From NCBI GenBank assembly GCA_012295275.1, contig CM022665.1:31488957-31552956 (forward strand): a stretch of DNA of 64,000 nucleotides, in the 5' to 3' direction. The translations under genes and the position numbers were made by a program. Below the pieces are notes generated by a model that made no database searches, was not told where the DNA came from, and saw only the letters and a list, made by a program, of their open reading frames with translations. Shown piece after piece: positions 1-15,200 of the stretch (position 1 is its first letter; each line of letters opens with the position of its first letter). The DNA comes from Chrysomallon squamiferum (taxonomy: Eukaryota; Mollusca; Gastropoda; Neomphalida; Peltospiridae).

Positions 1-3000
1 CACATGAATATTTAATGTTGTTATTTTTTTTTTTTTTTTCTTTCTCTACTTTTTTTTAAAATTTTATCTTTTGATTTATTTATTTATTTCTTTTTTTGTC
101 TTTGTGTAAGTGAGCTTATGAGAATAAGAATTTGGGAATCTTTTAAAAAAAAGACTGATAATTCATATACAGTTCTATTTCTGTGAAGAAAAAGTCCTAA
201 AATAATGTATTAGGGTGAAAAAAATAAAAATAAAATTAGATATAAATGATTTTATAATTCTGCAATATAATACAGCATTGTGTGTGTGTCTTGCTTGTGT
301 GCACATGCACACACACAAGCAAAACAAAATTGAAAAAGCAGACTTAGATTTTTGAAGTAATAAAACTGGAATCAATAACATGAGGACATTTTATTTCCAT
401 ATGTGGGCCACCTCAGATGATGTACTTCAAACCTAAGATAACTCCATTAGTAAAGGACATAAATCGTATTGCATCAGTGGTCATGTATACACACACTGCC
501 TAGTACTTCAATGTAATATTATTTTCTGTAAATACCTTGTGGTATACAATTACAGCTTCAGTGTATAGCAATATTCTACCAGTATTGATTTTACAAAACA
601 AAGACAATGGAATTATGTTAAAAAACCAAATTTGGAACAATTCTTCTAATAAAAACCACTAACATATTGTTTGCTGGGGTTTTTTTTATGCAAAATATAA
701 ATGGCATGAAATAAAATGTTCTATAATACATATATATTATAAAGATGAAAAGAAAATTAAAACCACTCTAATACATTTTTATTTTCCACATTATAGAGAA
801 CAGTGAGACTGAAAGCAATATTTTTTATTTTTTTATTTTCATTATTTTTAAATATGTAATTAAACTGTACACCATACCAGTAAGAATTATTTTGATTTAA
901 TATTTGTTTTTCTGATTGTAGATAATTTACATTAGATATATCAGTGTGTCTGAGCTAATAAAATGTGCCCACTAAACATTAGTTCTGATAATCAAATACT
1001 ATCAAAATTTTAACAATACAAATTGCTCTTTATTAATGTATTTAAAGTTCTTCTTCTTTCTGCCTGTTTTACTAAACTAAAAGGAAATTAGAATCATGTT
1101 ACAGATTCTTGTTAGAAAGCAGCAGAAAAAAAGAAGAAAGGTTGAAAGAAGGAAGAAATGATTTATGAAATGACTCATTCAACATGTATAAATCTACAGA
1201 TATGTAGTATCACACCTATGGTTTATAAATGATAGTGTTAAGAACCATACAAGTAATGGGAAAAAAGAAAAAAAAAAAGGAAAAATGAAATCTGCTGTTG
1301 TTATGCAGAAATCTATTCTTTTTCACTTATTATCGTGAGAATTTTTATTTATACCCTCCTGTAGAAAGGAATGAACATACTAGTCTTTTCATACTAGTCA
1401 AGAAACAGCCCAATAGGAAGACTAAAGAACATGTATGTTATACAAAATAAAAAAAAGAGGCTGTATGTGTGTGTGAGTGGGTATGCACAAGCGTGTGGAT
1501 ATGTGTGATGAAAATATGTATAGATATTTAACAGCCCATAACATTTATTTAGCCATTTACAAAAGTTTATTTAAAAAAATTAAGTATGCTTGCTTAGTGA
1601 GTTCTCGTTTAACCTATCTATATCAGCAGAAACACAAGTAAAATTAATACTTTGAAATGAGACAAATACATAATGGTTTTCCATTCAGTAATGGTGTATT
1701 TATAAATAAATTTAATGTCATTGCCACAATTTAGTTTAATAAAGAAATCGCTAATATAACAATTCTTTACAGACTTGAGATATGACTACACAGGTCAAAG
1801 TTCAAATTTTAATGCAAACTATAATAATTATTAAAGCTAAAGAATGGAAACATTTCATTTGCAATTCTTTATTTTTTAAATGTGACAAAAATTTCATAAT
1901 TAATGAAAAATTTAATGGGAATTAAAAATTCAAGAAAAAGAAAAATAATAATAATAAAAAAAAGAAATTCAGGTCAGAATGTTTGTATACAAATTTAAAA
2001 GTTTTCTTGAAGTAATTTTTGAAAGAAATATTCATGACTGTTCATGCCACATATTATGTATAAAGCATGAGAAAATAAATATATAAGAAATGTGTAAAAT
2101 AAACCCAAGTAAAACTGTAAACATTTTAAAAACAAAGATAATTAATTTCAATTTCAAATACACCACAAGAAGAAGAAAAGTCTATTACCAAAAGATAACT
2201 TTCTGTTAAATCCATGCTAAACCAAACTTTAACTAAAATGTACATACCCAAACAGCCAGAATTACTTTCTCATTAAGCTTTTATCAAGGTAATCCTGATT
2301 GCGTGTGTAATATCCATTGTAGGTCAAGTGGTGAAGGGTTTGCTCTGATAGTGGCAATGTCAACACCACATAGAAGTATCTAACTGTTCTACCTGAAACT
2401 TGCAACCTGCCTATGTAATAACACATGAGACTCAAAGACCAGAAAAACACAGATCTAGATTCCTTTTGGCCATATTCTCCCAGCTTTGCACATACACAAA
2501 CACCACTGTTTATATGCCACTATCCAGTTCCTGCACGTGTTATGATTATAACCGTTTAAATGGCTGGTTCACTTTACAATGAGAATAAATCAGATGAACT
2601 GCCAAAAGGCAGTGTGACCCTCTCAGTCAAGGTCTATCGGAGAGAGGAGTCTTTCGTACCTGCTTGTTTAAGGGACTGTAGTAGCATGGGCTAGGTCATC
2701 TGTCAAGTATTTTGCAAACAGTTTTCGGCAGAACCATTGCTGAGGTACCTATGAAGGTATTTGAACTTGGATTACCTTTGGCCTATGTTTTGCTATCTGT
2801 GTAACAGTAAATGAATATATGACTTATTTTTAGAACAGCTGAAGTATATGCAGTTATGATGAATTGGTGTTTCTCTTTTTCTTCCCCGGTATATAATTTA
2901 AAAAAAAACCTACAAATTACTGATTTTATGTTCATTTAATACTATATATGTAAAACCGATAAAATAAAGTTACATTCTCAAACTCAGCTATTTAATAATT

Positions 3001-6000
3001 TGATTATGTTCACATTATATTAATTCATACATTTTAACAAAATACACTTATTTTGACAATAACATAATTTTATTAGATATTAAAAATACCAGTATTATTA
3101 TTATTATTATTACTATTACTATTATTTCTTGTTGCATACATTTGGTTGCTAAATTCAGCTTTTATAAAGATATTGCATATTTTATTAGTAGTAGTAGTAG
3201 TATTATTTATAAAAGAAGAAAAGCTATCAAATAAATTGAACCTTTTTTAAATGTTCATTTTCTTATTTTCATTTCAGATGAAATTAGTTATTATATATTT
3301 ATATGGAAACATTTACAAGGACAGAGTGATTTGCATACATATAATTAGCAAAATATTTATGAACATAATTCACGAGTAATGTCAATATGTATACATAAAA
3401 TACATATTGGTTAATAGAAATATGAAATTCACTTCACCAAAATATAGTTGAAAACCAAATTTCTTGTTATTACCTTATTTCTTTAAACCTTTAACACAGT
3501 TTACTATCTAACTAATTTAATAAAACTAGAGTAACACATTTTTATTGCTTAATGAAATCAAAACTAGTGAAAAGTCTGGCACTTTACAATCAGAATTAAG
3601 TCAGTGGTTTAGATGTCTGAAAGTAAAGACATACTGTCCGAGTTGTTAATAACAAATGTATATAGAAAATGTCTGTAGTAAGTACCTGGCCTTAGGCAGT
3701 GAGCACCAAAAGACCTTTCATCTTGCACAAATAAGATGTGAAAATCCTAGGAGGCTGGCACCAATTATTACCTCATTCCAGACACTGATAACATCACCAC
3801 ACTAATGTCAAACAAAAATAACTCATCACTGGGCATATAAAAATATAAAAAATATATATACATTTTTATTATTTTTTTTAAATCATATTTTCTTAAGATA
3901 CAGACCCTTTTTAAATTTTTACTTTGTATTTATAATTTTATTGAGAATTTCTTTGTTTTGCTGTGGGGTTTTTTTGTGGGTTTTTAATTTAAATGATTTT
4001 TATTTTTATTTTTTACATTTTTAAATGTGTTTCTTAAATTAGATTTGTTGTTTTCCTATTATTTTAATTAGTGAAACAAAGCATGATTAAAATATGGAAT
4101 TATATGGGTGTATATTGATACATATAATTATGAAATTAATGATATTTTTATAATGTGTCTGTGCATGTCTGCATGTATGTATGTATTTATGTATGAGTGT
4201 GTGTGTATATATGTTTGTGAATGTAGACATGTATGCTTGCATCTATATTTGTATATATGTTTGTGTATGCATCCAGGCATATTTTTATATTTACAGACAC
4301 ACACATATACAGAGATAAATCTGCAAACATGAGCTAATTCTGTTTTCTTTATCTTACTCTCTTCTGTCTTTAAATGTTTGAGCATTCACTTATTACTGAA
4401 GTTTTATCTTATCTTAAATAGTTTTCTTGGCAGCAAAGATTTATGAAATCAACTACATGTAAAAAGGATAAATAAATGGCCAAGGAAAATGTTAAAGGTG
4501 CTATTAATGTACTTTTTCTTGTGCTGGTGTGCATGTCAGACACATAAATGTACTTTTGTTGACTACACTGGCTTCTCACCTGTCTGAAAATTTCCATACT
4601 GAAAAATCTACAACATAAAACAGATAAAGAAAGAGAAAAACTAATCTCAAAGATGGATGTTGAAAACAGTGCTTTTAGAAAATATAGGATTTGTCAAGAC
4701 ATGTGATTCAGCTTCTGACCATGTACAATCCAAACTGCGGGCAACTTATGCAGAACAATTCCTTAACATCTCTGTCTAAAGACTGATCTATTTGAAGTAA
4801 AGTGATATGATTTTTTAAAACAGATTCTATAGACAGATCTTTATTTCTGAACTATCAGATTTATATGACAAGAGTCTGTGCAAAGGACATCCCTACAGAC
4901 TACCTAACCAATTAATGAATGTAGCAAACTATATTTTAGTTCTTTTAACATGCCAAACAAGCAACAAAAAATTGTGCCAATATATCCATTAAAATATAAT
5001 AAATTTATATTCTGATGAATGAAGACAGAACCGAAATTGGATTATCCATATTAATAATCAACCTTTCCTTCTGGATCATTTAGTAAAACAAGATATATGT
5101 AAGTTCTTATGTGTGGTCTTCCTGCCACATATATATATTAAACATTAAAAGATTAAAAAGAGACTTGTTTGCTTTATTTATTTATTTATTTATTTGGTTT
5201 TCTTTTGTTTTTCTTTTTTTAATAATCCTTTTGCTTATTAGAATATTGCAACTGCACATGCAATTGCAAATGATGGAATGTGCATTTAAAAACTCTTACT
5301 ATGAAATCATCTGCTGTTGTTATGAAATTACATGTTTACAAGGTATAGCAGGTTTATCTTTACAAGAAATGTCATTATCATTATACAGATTAGACTAGGA
5401 ATGTAATACAATACACGAAAATTGACATTTTAAGAGATTATTTTACTTATTTAGCATCAGTGATAGCTAAATATCAGTTTACCCTTGTTGCCAATACATT
5501 TTTTAATATCAGTTTTATTAATTATAATCTAATTATTTATAAAACAAGAACAGATATGTTACAAACAAATCTGACAGCAAGGTAACATAAAAACAGTTGA
5601 GAATATTCTGCAGCTTGTTCCTAATGTAAACAACATGCTAGCAGCATCTGGTTGAGTCATTTTATGTTAACTCACCTTTGTTAGTGCAGCATATAGCTCT
5701 GAATGTAACCACATACTAAATCACAGGTAATGGAAAACAGAAAAATCAAAGTGAAAAGAAAGAGAAAAAAAAGAAGAAGAAGAAAGAAAAAAGAGAAAAG
5801 AATAGTTGTAGTTTTCAGAATATTAAGAAACTGGTAAAAAGATTGGCACAGATTCCTATTTTGAAAATACTCCATGAATTACCCTGATATAATTTGGTTA
5901 GTGTTCAAGCTGGCACGAATACCAGTGTGACTGTTTTTTCAAAGAAAGTATCAGCTCATTAATTATTAGGAATCAAAAACAGAATGAATGATGATTATAT

Positions 6001-8324
6001 TAGTTGCAAATATAACCATTATGTCCAAAGAAGTTTATCTTATTTGTAAATTACAACTGAAACCTGTTTAATTTTTTTGTTTTGTTTTTGTTTTCATATG
6101 GAACAAACATTCATCTTTTCTGTCCCGAAAATGTGATTATGAAAACTCCAAAACCAAAGTTTCTAACTCCAATGTATTATTATCAGTAAGATTTAGAATT
6201 AATATTCATTAGGAAATAAAAATAAAAATACTTTAAATAATTAATCCTAAATTGGATACAATTACCTTTTTATAAATATAATTAATATTGTTTTCTAAAT
6301 CAAATATTCAAACTCATTTACATACACTGAAGTTAAAAAATAACTGAAATATATACAAGATTATATATAAATTAATATACCTTTAAAAGGCACACACGAC
6401 TTACAATCAGAACTATCTATCAAGTCCTTAATATTTATTTTTTATTTGTATGGTGTTATAGAGTACACTTGATTGAACCAGAAAATGATTAGAGTCTATA
6501 TAAACACATTAACCTACATGCTTATCTTTTGTGTACATGAACCCTGTGTGTTAACAGAACAAAAATCCCTCAAAAGTCACAGAAAAAACATGACAAAAAT
6601 CTCCAAATGAACACATATTGAAAAAAATGTCAAATGTTTGCACAGATTTAAAAAAAAAAAAATACACAACTCTACAAAAGCTAAAATCAAAGTCATACAG
6701 AGTATGTCACAAAATGAATAAATTACTGGGAACCGAAGTATCATAAAAATACTGTCTTGTTTACTCATTGTCTGACAGATTACTCTTAACATTACAATAT
6801 ATAAACAAAGTTTTAAAACATTGATCTGACAATTGTTTAGTTAGTTAATTAAGAAAGAAAAAGAAAAATTAAATTTCAGTGTCATAAGCATTTTTGAATT
6901 TACATTCTAACTTATTAGGCAATTAATGTTACCATAAATTTTCTATACAGTACAAATGATATTGCAACGTAACACTATAGTTAAAGATATTGCTATATAT
7001 ATTAAGTATTATACAATCAAATTTCATACTGACAACTTTATGATAGAATACTGATACTAACTATAATGCAGTAATTTTAACTGTACAGCCATGTTTGAAC
7101 CTAACAACAATATCATACAAGTAAAAAAAAAAAAGGAAAGGTAATTAAATTTTAAGATAGTTATAAATAGCTGAGAAAATATATTAATTTGAACAGAATG
7201 ATATTGTTAACTTTCTAAAAAAGAATTTTAAAATAACAAAAAATAAAATAAAATAAAATTTAAAAGAAATAAAATATTTACAAATTTATCTTATTTAAAA
7301 ACAATTAATGGGAAAGAAAAAGCATGTTTTCAAGATACGCATTTCATGAGATAAAACAGAAACAACCTATAGTGACAGATGCAATATTTTTGCTGTTGGT
7401 TTAATATTTATGAGCATTTTAATGTATGATACAAACATATGTTTATGTTGGAATCTACAAGTATGCTGTATAGTTATAACAAGTACAAATGTCACAGAGG
7501 TCAGGTAAACAGACTTTAAGATGAATACAGGTAATAAGTTAACACTCAAGCTTTGCAGTTAACAGTTCCAGTCTATGATGTCTTACATTATGATGTTAAA
7601 TTACTAATCTTTTAATAAATAAATAATAATTTTGTTAACTAAATGCTGTCAGTAACATTTTGCAAGTTTCTGGATGTAAGTATATGTTTAATATATATAT
7701 ATTATTGTGTGTGTACCAATTTTTTTTTATTTTTTTTATTTGAATAGTGGAATACTGGATATAGTTCAAATTAAAATTCCAACAAAAAATAAAATATTAG
7801 AATTTATAATAATCAGAAATCTGTTGGTAGTTTAAATAATAACAAAGTTAATAATATTAATAATACCATTAACTATAACAACAACAAAGACATCCATCAC
7901 AGTTCATGGTGTGTATTTACATAGGTTTCATTTTACTTGATGATTTAATCAAGAACTGAGAGACTTAAAATTTCAAACTCATTCTTTTCTATTTTAAAGT
8001 AGTTTTGCAAGATAAGAATATCTGATACAATCTAAATTTTCTTCAAGATTATACTGCCATTTACTTAGTTACATAATCAAACTGTAATTTTCATGATACT
8101 GCTCAAGGCTAAAACCCTGCATCTAACCAGTCTTAATTAATTCTTATAAAATCATGTGTGATGATTTGAAGACTCAGCGGCTGTAGGATTTTAGATATTG
8201 ATTAAAAAAAAAAAAAAAAGGTCTATGTAAATGACATTCATTAAAAAAACAAAATTAAAAAAATTAAAAACCTGGTCACTGGATAAGTGGAGTGGTATCT
8301 GAATGTTTAGAAGGAAGCTGCAGC

Positions 8325-8361
<37 letters not shown>

Positions 8362-8640
8362 TTATAAGAGTCTGTTAGTTACTAAAGCAGAATTCAGTTT
8401 ATAAAACTGGAAAATGTACAGTTTAAAACATACTTTACTAAATCTTTCATTCAGATTATCACCACGTGTTAGCTTTTAATTTAAAACATATAACTTAGAT
8501 TTGTGTCAATGTAATAAAAATGAAACCTATATCATTTTAAAAATTACATTCTGAAAATATGAAAAAGAAAAAACATAAAACCAAAAAAACAATCCTACAG
8601 ATCAACCAAAGAAAACAATTAAAATCCAGGTAAATCTCAC
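1..8640 (-). other. Intron downstream of the last visible dystrophin exon
   Basis: Non-coding, very AT-rich sequence with no recognisable continuation of dystrophin. It contains simple repeats ((ATT)n near 3,098 and 8,326-8,362), TG-rich patches at about 4,150-4,270, and an 11-bp inverted repeat at 291-322. A GC-richer patch at about 2,230-2,800 has open frames on both strands with no known product. The intron therefore exceeds 8.6 kb unless a small exon has been missed. Confidence 0.6.
291..322. repeat. Inverted repeat, 11-bp arms
   Basis: TTGCTTGTGTG (291-301) and CACACAAGCAA (312-322) are exact reverse complements with a 10-bp loop. Confidence 0.7.
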
Positions 8641-8864
8641 CTCTGTATTTTTAACAGGAGAAGATGCAGGTTCGATCACTGGCTCTATCGAAATTGTATT
8701 GTTATCCTGTTCAGGTGTGATGGGACTTGCCTGGAATTCGTTAATGGTGATGTTGGCTGGAGAGACTGTTTCTTCAACTGTTATGTTTGAGTGAGGCAGG
8801 ACTTGGAAGAAACACATCAGGTAAGTCATTATAGACTTTTTGTCAGGCTGGTTCACATCAACAT
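8641..8864 (-). CDS. DMD: Dystrophin exon (human exon 8 equivalent): end of CH2 and hinge 1
   Basis: This 224-bp exon has a TTTTCAG acceptor at 8,865-8,867 and a GTGAGA donor starting at 8,640. It enters in phase 1, completing a GAT codon so that the protein reads [14 protein letters not shown], and leaves in phase 0. The first ~27 residues finish the last helix of CH2 ([16 protein letters not shown]). The remaining ~48 are rich in Thr, Ser, Pro, Asn and Glu with no predicted fold, matching the position of dystrophin hinge 1. It is longer than human exon 8 (182 bp as remembered), the extra length being in the hinge. It is the last exon I can identify before the left edge of the window. Confidence 0.93.
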
Positions 8865-11800
8865 CTGAAAACAATATAATTTTTTAATAACTTCTCTGAG
8901 AACACTTTGTTGTATGTAAGACAATAAGAAAGTAAAATAAGCTTGTATAATAATAATAATAATAATAATATCTTACCTGAAAACAGAAAAAGAACCCCAC
9001 AACATATAATAAAATATCAGTAGTTGTTATAATAGGATAGCTCTTTGAATTTTCATTCTTTTATACAAAAAAAAAGAAATAAAAAAAGAAAAGGAAAACC
9101 ACCAAACACGAAACAAACATCAACAAAACAACCTAGGACTTTTAAAATTTTATTTTGAAAATTTAATAATATTGAAAAAGCAGTTAACATTAATTTAATA
9201 CTTATTTTTAAATATTAATGATTATTTACTGAAATTTGGAAGAAAACTCAAGTCACTATAGTTATATTATAAATTATTCAAACTTCTTTATAATATTTCA
9301 TATTCTTAACAAACTACCAACAGAACTGTGTTAATATCCATATTCAAATCAAATAAGTAAACTAATCAGCTTTCTGCTTTTTATTTAATTTTAGTTATGC
9401 CTTTTTTAAAACCTAAAAAAAATGAACAAAAAAAGAAAAATGAAAGAAAACAAAGACTTTTGTTAAACAAACCATACAGAGTTACTTCCCTTAAGTGTCA
9501 AGTAAAATATCTACGTTCACATATATAGTGATATAACAATGGCAACTCTGATTAATGTTTATCATAAAAAAGCTGTTAACAATGAGAAGAATGCATTAGT
9601 GAAAGGTTATGCATATGGATTCTATATGTCAAGGTAAGCAGGAAATATTTTTTCTCTATATTTAGCAATTTCTTTTTCTTACAAGTTTTATTTCCCTTTT
9701 CTTTTTCTTTCTTTCTTTCTTTTTTATCTTTATCTATTTATTTATTTCAAAGTGTACATTTCATATTATAATACCCAATATATTTTTTTAAATGCAAATC
9801 ATGTATGTATATATAATGGATAGAAAAAGAGAAAACATATCATCTAACACACATTCATATGACATGTACCAGCTAGTTATTATTACTAATGCTACCAGGT
9901 AATGCAAATCTCATTCACGTTTTGATCTTATTTTTAATAAATTCAATAAGTATGAAAGTCACACCCACCTTCAGCATCAAGAAGTTTGTCAATACCCAGC
10001 TGGTCTTTGGCTACTCTGAATGCATGTTCAAGATTGTCATTGTTAGACTTTGTCAAAAGAGAGTCATAATGAAACAGCTCAGGCCTGGAAAACAAAAAAA
10101 CAAAAATGGATGGATGGATTGTAAGATGGATGGAGGGAGAAAGGGAGAAGTGCATGAATGAATAAATGAATGAACCAATCAATGTACTACGGATGAATGA
10201 TGATGAATGATTGAATGGATGAATGGACAGATGGAAGAATAGAAGGATTGATGATTGAATGAATGGAAGGATTCAATTTGTCTTTATTCTTCCAAAACAT
10301 GAAGTTTTCACACATGAATTTAACCTGATTTTCTCACCTGAATTTATGAATAAGTGCATTAAAAGCAAGTCCATCTCTCCAGCTTGTTGTGAAGTTCCTT
10401 ATGTCTACATTCTTGTACCTGAAATAAAGTTGTTGTTGTTGTTATATGTCACCTTTAAAACAAACTGATGAATTATCAGTGAATTTGTATTACTGCATAT
10501 TAAACATTGTCAAATTTTATTTTATATCGTGCAGCATACAAGTCATCAATAAACAGATGACATTTAAGTATTTTAATTTTGTTTATTCAAATATAATTTT
10601 AAAAAACATATTATTCCTCTGAAGGTGATGTATCTGTAATTGTCCAGACTGTATACCAATGCAGTCTTCAATTTGGAACTAAAATGTTTTTGCTATTTCT
10701 GGAAGTCTTTGTAGTTAATTATAGTAAAATGGTAAGCTTGTTAGGTGTTCAGATTAGTTCATATTAGACAGTGGTGAAGACAATGCTCTATCACAACCCA
10801 ATTGTCTGGACATTATAGAAGTATGTGTCTGAATTGGCATTAGTCATACATTCAAAATACATTAATGGCCAATTCAGAACTACCCCTTGGGCTAATTCAT
10901 ATCCTAGCCAGTATCCTAAATAGTGGGTTACTTCTCATAAATAGGTACTAAACATAAAGGCCATGGTAGTTAATTTTCTGTGTATAGGGAGGTATATATT
11001 AAAATTAATTTGCAGCAAAAGCAGACCATAGTATATGGCAGTACGTTTCCCTTCTCACAGCATCATTATAAATTCATACCCAATAACAAATGATGGGCCA
11101 TTTGTAAAAATATGATGAAATGTTGTTATATACTAACAGTTTATTAATGTATTCAGTTTTCACTTCTTTGAATGATGTCAAGCAATACATCCTTAATATT
11201 TCAACAGATGTAACTTTTAAACATAACTACTGAATTACTTTTGATACTAATATATTTATAGCTGATAAAGAGCTTGCATTAAAGTCTTCATGCAATGAGC
11301 ATTGTTGTTAACAAGACTTTTAGGCATAAATGACTAGTACTTTAAATTTTATTTTATTACATTAAGCAAGAAAAAAACTCACCCAGCAGTACACTGACGA
11401 CACCAAGACAACAAAGTCTTCTCCAAATTGGTCTGTCGAAGATCATCCATCACATTTTTCATTACATCCTTCACCTGAAGTAATTCAGAAAAAAAATCAG
11501 GAATCTAATTTAAAAGTATCTTCAATAAACCTTACGCAGTTCTGTATCTCTTAAAAGTATAATGAAGTAAAAAAATATTTTTCACAAATCTAAACTGACA
11601 CTATTCAATAAATTGTAGTTAAAAATAATATTCTCATGGATTCTATCATTTATACAAAATAAATAATACAAAACTGAGAGATACTTAATTCTGGATTTAA
11701 ATTCTGAATCTTTAGAATCTTATTTACATTTTTTTTTTTTTTTTCATTATTCTTACCCATGATTTAACTCAATAGAAATCTTATTATTTTACTATATTTC

Positions 11801-12238
11801 CTTTAATTACTAACTTTTTCAGAATTCATTAAACAGCTAAACATATACAAATTCATTGAAAAAAACAACAACATATCAAATCTTGGAAAAGATGAATTTA
11901 CTAGTAATTTGACATAATATTTAAATTTATATTTCTCACAAACCATTCCTTACTAAAAGGTATTGACTTTTTTTAATGATTCTTGTACATAAACTTAATA
12001 ATGCTGTGATTTTTAATGTGGATCCAGTGCAGTGCATCTAATTAGAAACTCAAATTGTTATAAATATGCTATTTGTTTACCTGCCAGTGTAAAATGATAC
12101 TCCAAACCAATCCCAGGATAAGTTTGTTGTTCCCATCAACAATATCATTGCTGCATATGTTAACAAGTTTGATCTGTAATCATAATTCAAACACATTCTA
12201 AGGAATAACATTAATACTTTGTATTTACATTCTGCATT

Positions 12239-12270
<32 letters not shown>

Positions 12271-15200
12271 TCACATACATAAAGATCAAGGTATATATGT
12301 ATCCTCAAAATTGCAAGAAGATTCAACACATTATGACAATAATTGTAGACAGCTATCAATACTATCAAAATACAAGCTATTTAAATTAATTTTATTGTCT
12401 TTATTACAGTGTACATCATCCACCCAATAATGAATTATAGTCTCAAAATAATAAAAGGACACGTTTTTCTGCTTTGTTAAATCTAAAAACATTATTAAAC
12501 CTTAATTTGTTTTATTTTAAATCAATATTAACATAACTTCAAACATGAACATTTCAACAATACCAAATTCAATATAAAGAGTGAAAGAACAAAATTTCAT
12601 AAACATTTTTTCTTGTTTTAGAAAACATGAATACAAAACTCAAGGACATTTAGTTGTTTGCACATTGTTATTATATTTTTTTTATCAGACCACTTCCTAA
12701 CAGTGAAAGAATTTTGTTCATACTAGAAACATTTCAATTTCTTTAGTGATAGTGATTAACATTTAAAAAGAGCATGCCCTCCCACATGGACAATTCAAAG
12801 CTGAGTAAACAGTGGTAAGGCTCAAGAACAGCAAGACATCTAAGCACAGAAGTTCAAGTTTACACTGCAAATAGGTTTCTTTTATGACTGGATCAATAAC
12901 AATAGCATACAGAGAATAACACATTTTTTGGTGCATCAGGCCTTTAATCATGTACACAGCATATTAAAACAGTTTTTCAGTTTTGTTTAATTTGTTCTAA
13001 TCAGAGAAGTTCTAATTTACACTATAAATTTACATTTATCAATGAAACAGGTTCCTTTTATTGCTGGAATCATAAATCTATTTCTTTTTCCTTTTTTTGT
13101 AAACATATTTTTGATGCATAAGGACATTTATGTTCATGTACACCATATGTTAAAATGGTTTTGTTTAGAGATATTTGTTCTAAGCATAGATATTTAATTT
13201 TATAATGTAAATTTGCATTATCAAGCAAATTGGTTTATTTTATTATAGAATAAATACCAGTGATATACAGGAAATAATACATTTTCATTCATAAATCATG
13301 CTGACTATATTATAAAACAATTTTTTAGTTCTGGAAAATGTTTTGTAAATCCAAAAGTTTACATTAGCAAATAGACAGGTTTTTTGGATTTTAAATTATT
13401 TTTTTTTAATGTTAAGCAGTTTTTCAGTTTTGTTTGATCTAGACAACAAATCTGCAAAGAGGTTTCTTTTATTATCAAATCAATAACATTCACTGTTCAT
13501 CTATTAATCTGCATCTTAAACATCATTTTTTCTCAATTGTGAAAAATGTTTTTCCTTTGACTATTTTTCTGTTCTTGTGCTAAGTACGAGTAATTACATC
13601 TCAGTGTTGTTGATATGTTTGGTCTTAAATCTAATGACTTAATGTATTATTCATCTGATTTATCGATTTGAGAAAATTAAATGAAAGAGTCAGCCAATTT
13701 GTTAGTCAGTGCATCTGTCAGCATGTCATTCTATCACCTATAATTAAATCAGTTATGAAACCAAATTAAGAAACAAAATAAAAAATATAGAAAAATCTCA
13801 TCTGAACACATTACATGTATCTTTAACTAAAACTTATTTAACAATTTCTTTTTGGACACGTATAATCACAATATTTTAATAAGAATTACAAAATGTAAAA
13901 TTTTACAGAAATAAATAAATGAATAAATAAAACAATCAAAAATTTTGTTTACCAACAAAAATAAAATATATCATACATTAATTTTAAACGATTTTATGCA
14001 TTACTGTTATATAACACAAAAAAACCCATCAAAAAACCCTAACAAAAAATAATAATTATAATATTATTAATAATATTAATAATAAACAATAATAATACAA
14101 AGATGTAAATAAAAATGCATGTAAAAGACAGTTTCCAGTAAAACTAAACAACTAAATCTGATCTATGTATATAGTCAGTAGCAGTAACATCAGAATATGT
14201 AACAGGTTTTGATTCAACAGATAGAGAGACAAACAGCTGTTTTTTCAACCACTTCCTTCTAATCAATAACCTGCAGATTTCCACATAACATAGCAAATTT
14301 CCTATTCAATATGTCCATGAAAAATAAAATTACCATCTCTTTCCTACTAAGATCAAAAGAATTAATTTCATTAAACTATTTCAGTTAATGCATCATAGAA
14401 ATGTTGCTATTTCCACATAAGCTTAGTCCAAAATTTCTTTCACATTTAAATGAAAAATATATTTTTTTAAATGTTTTTTCTTATACTTAATGATATTATA
14501 AATATATTTTTACTAATTGTCTCTTTATCTCTGGTATGGACAAAGCACACAAACACATGCTCACACATGGTATACTTACATTGTAGTTTCTTTCTAAAAC
14601 CTGCAAAGCTCTGTTGACGTTGTTAATGTGATGAACTCTCATGCGGCCATTTTCTCTTTTCTTAAAAAACAAAAAACAGGACTTTTTAAAAATAGACCTA
14701 AACTAGTTTCTTTGAATATTTCAAACAGAATAATAATAAAAAATAAAATTATAATTACAAGTTGACATAATATACTATTTATAACTGGTCTTAAACAGTT
14801 ACAGTTATACATAGATGTTTATGTCTGTGTCTTTGTGAGACAGGCTAATATATTCATTTAGCTATGAATAATAATTCATTCATAACAAAATAAAATTCAG
14901 TTCACTCTTATTCATTATTTATTTTTCAGACTGCCTTTACTGTTTGCAATATTTTTTTTTTTTTTTTTAATCTGTTAATCTGACAATCTCATTTTCTTTT
15001 TGGGGTTTTCTTTCTTTCAAACACACACTCACAACAAATACACATACACATACACTGATTTACTCACATTCACTTTCTCTCAGTTTGTCTCCTTTCTTTC
15101 ATTTTTTTCACTTATTTCTCCCTGATGACATTTTTAAAGTAAACAACATAATTATGATTTTTTTAAAATATTTTTATTATTACTGTTATTGTTGACATTA

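Noticed and set aside
2262-2450. Minus-strand frame that could be an exon after TTTCAG at about 2,395
   Set aside because: Phase 0 reading, as required after the 8,641 exon, hits a stop within about 10 codons; no dystrophin similarity.
9889-10182. Overlapping frames on both strands around 10 kb
   Set aside because: The plus frame is a shadow of the dystrophin exon at 9,969-10,084; the minus frame contains that exon but runs into intron at both ends.
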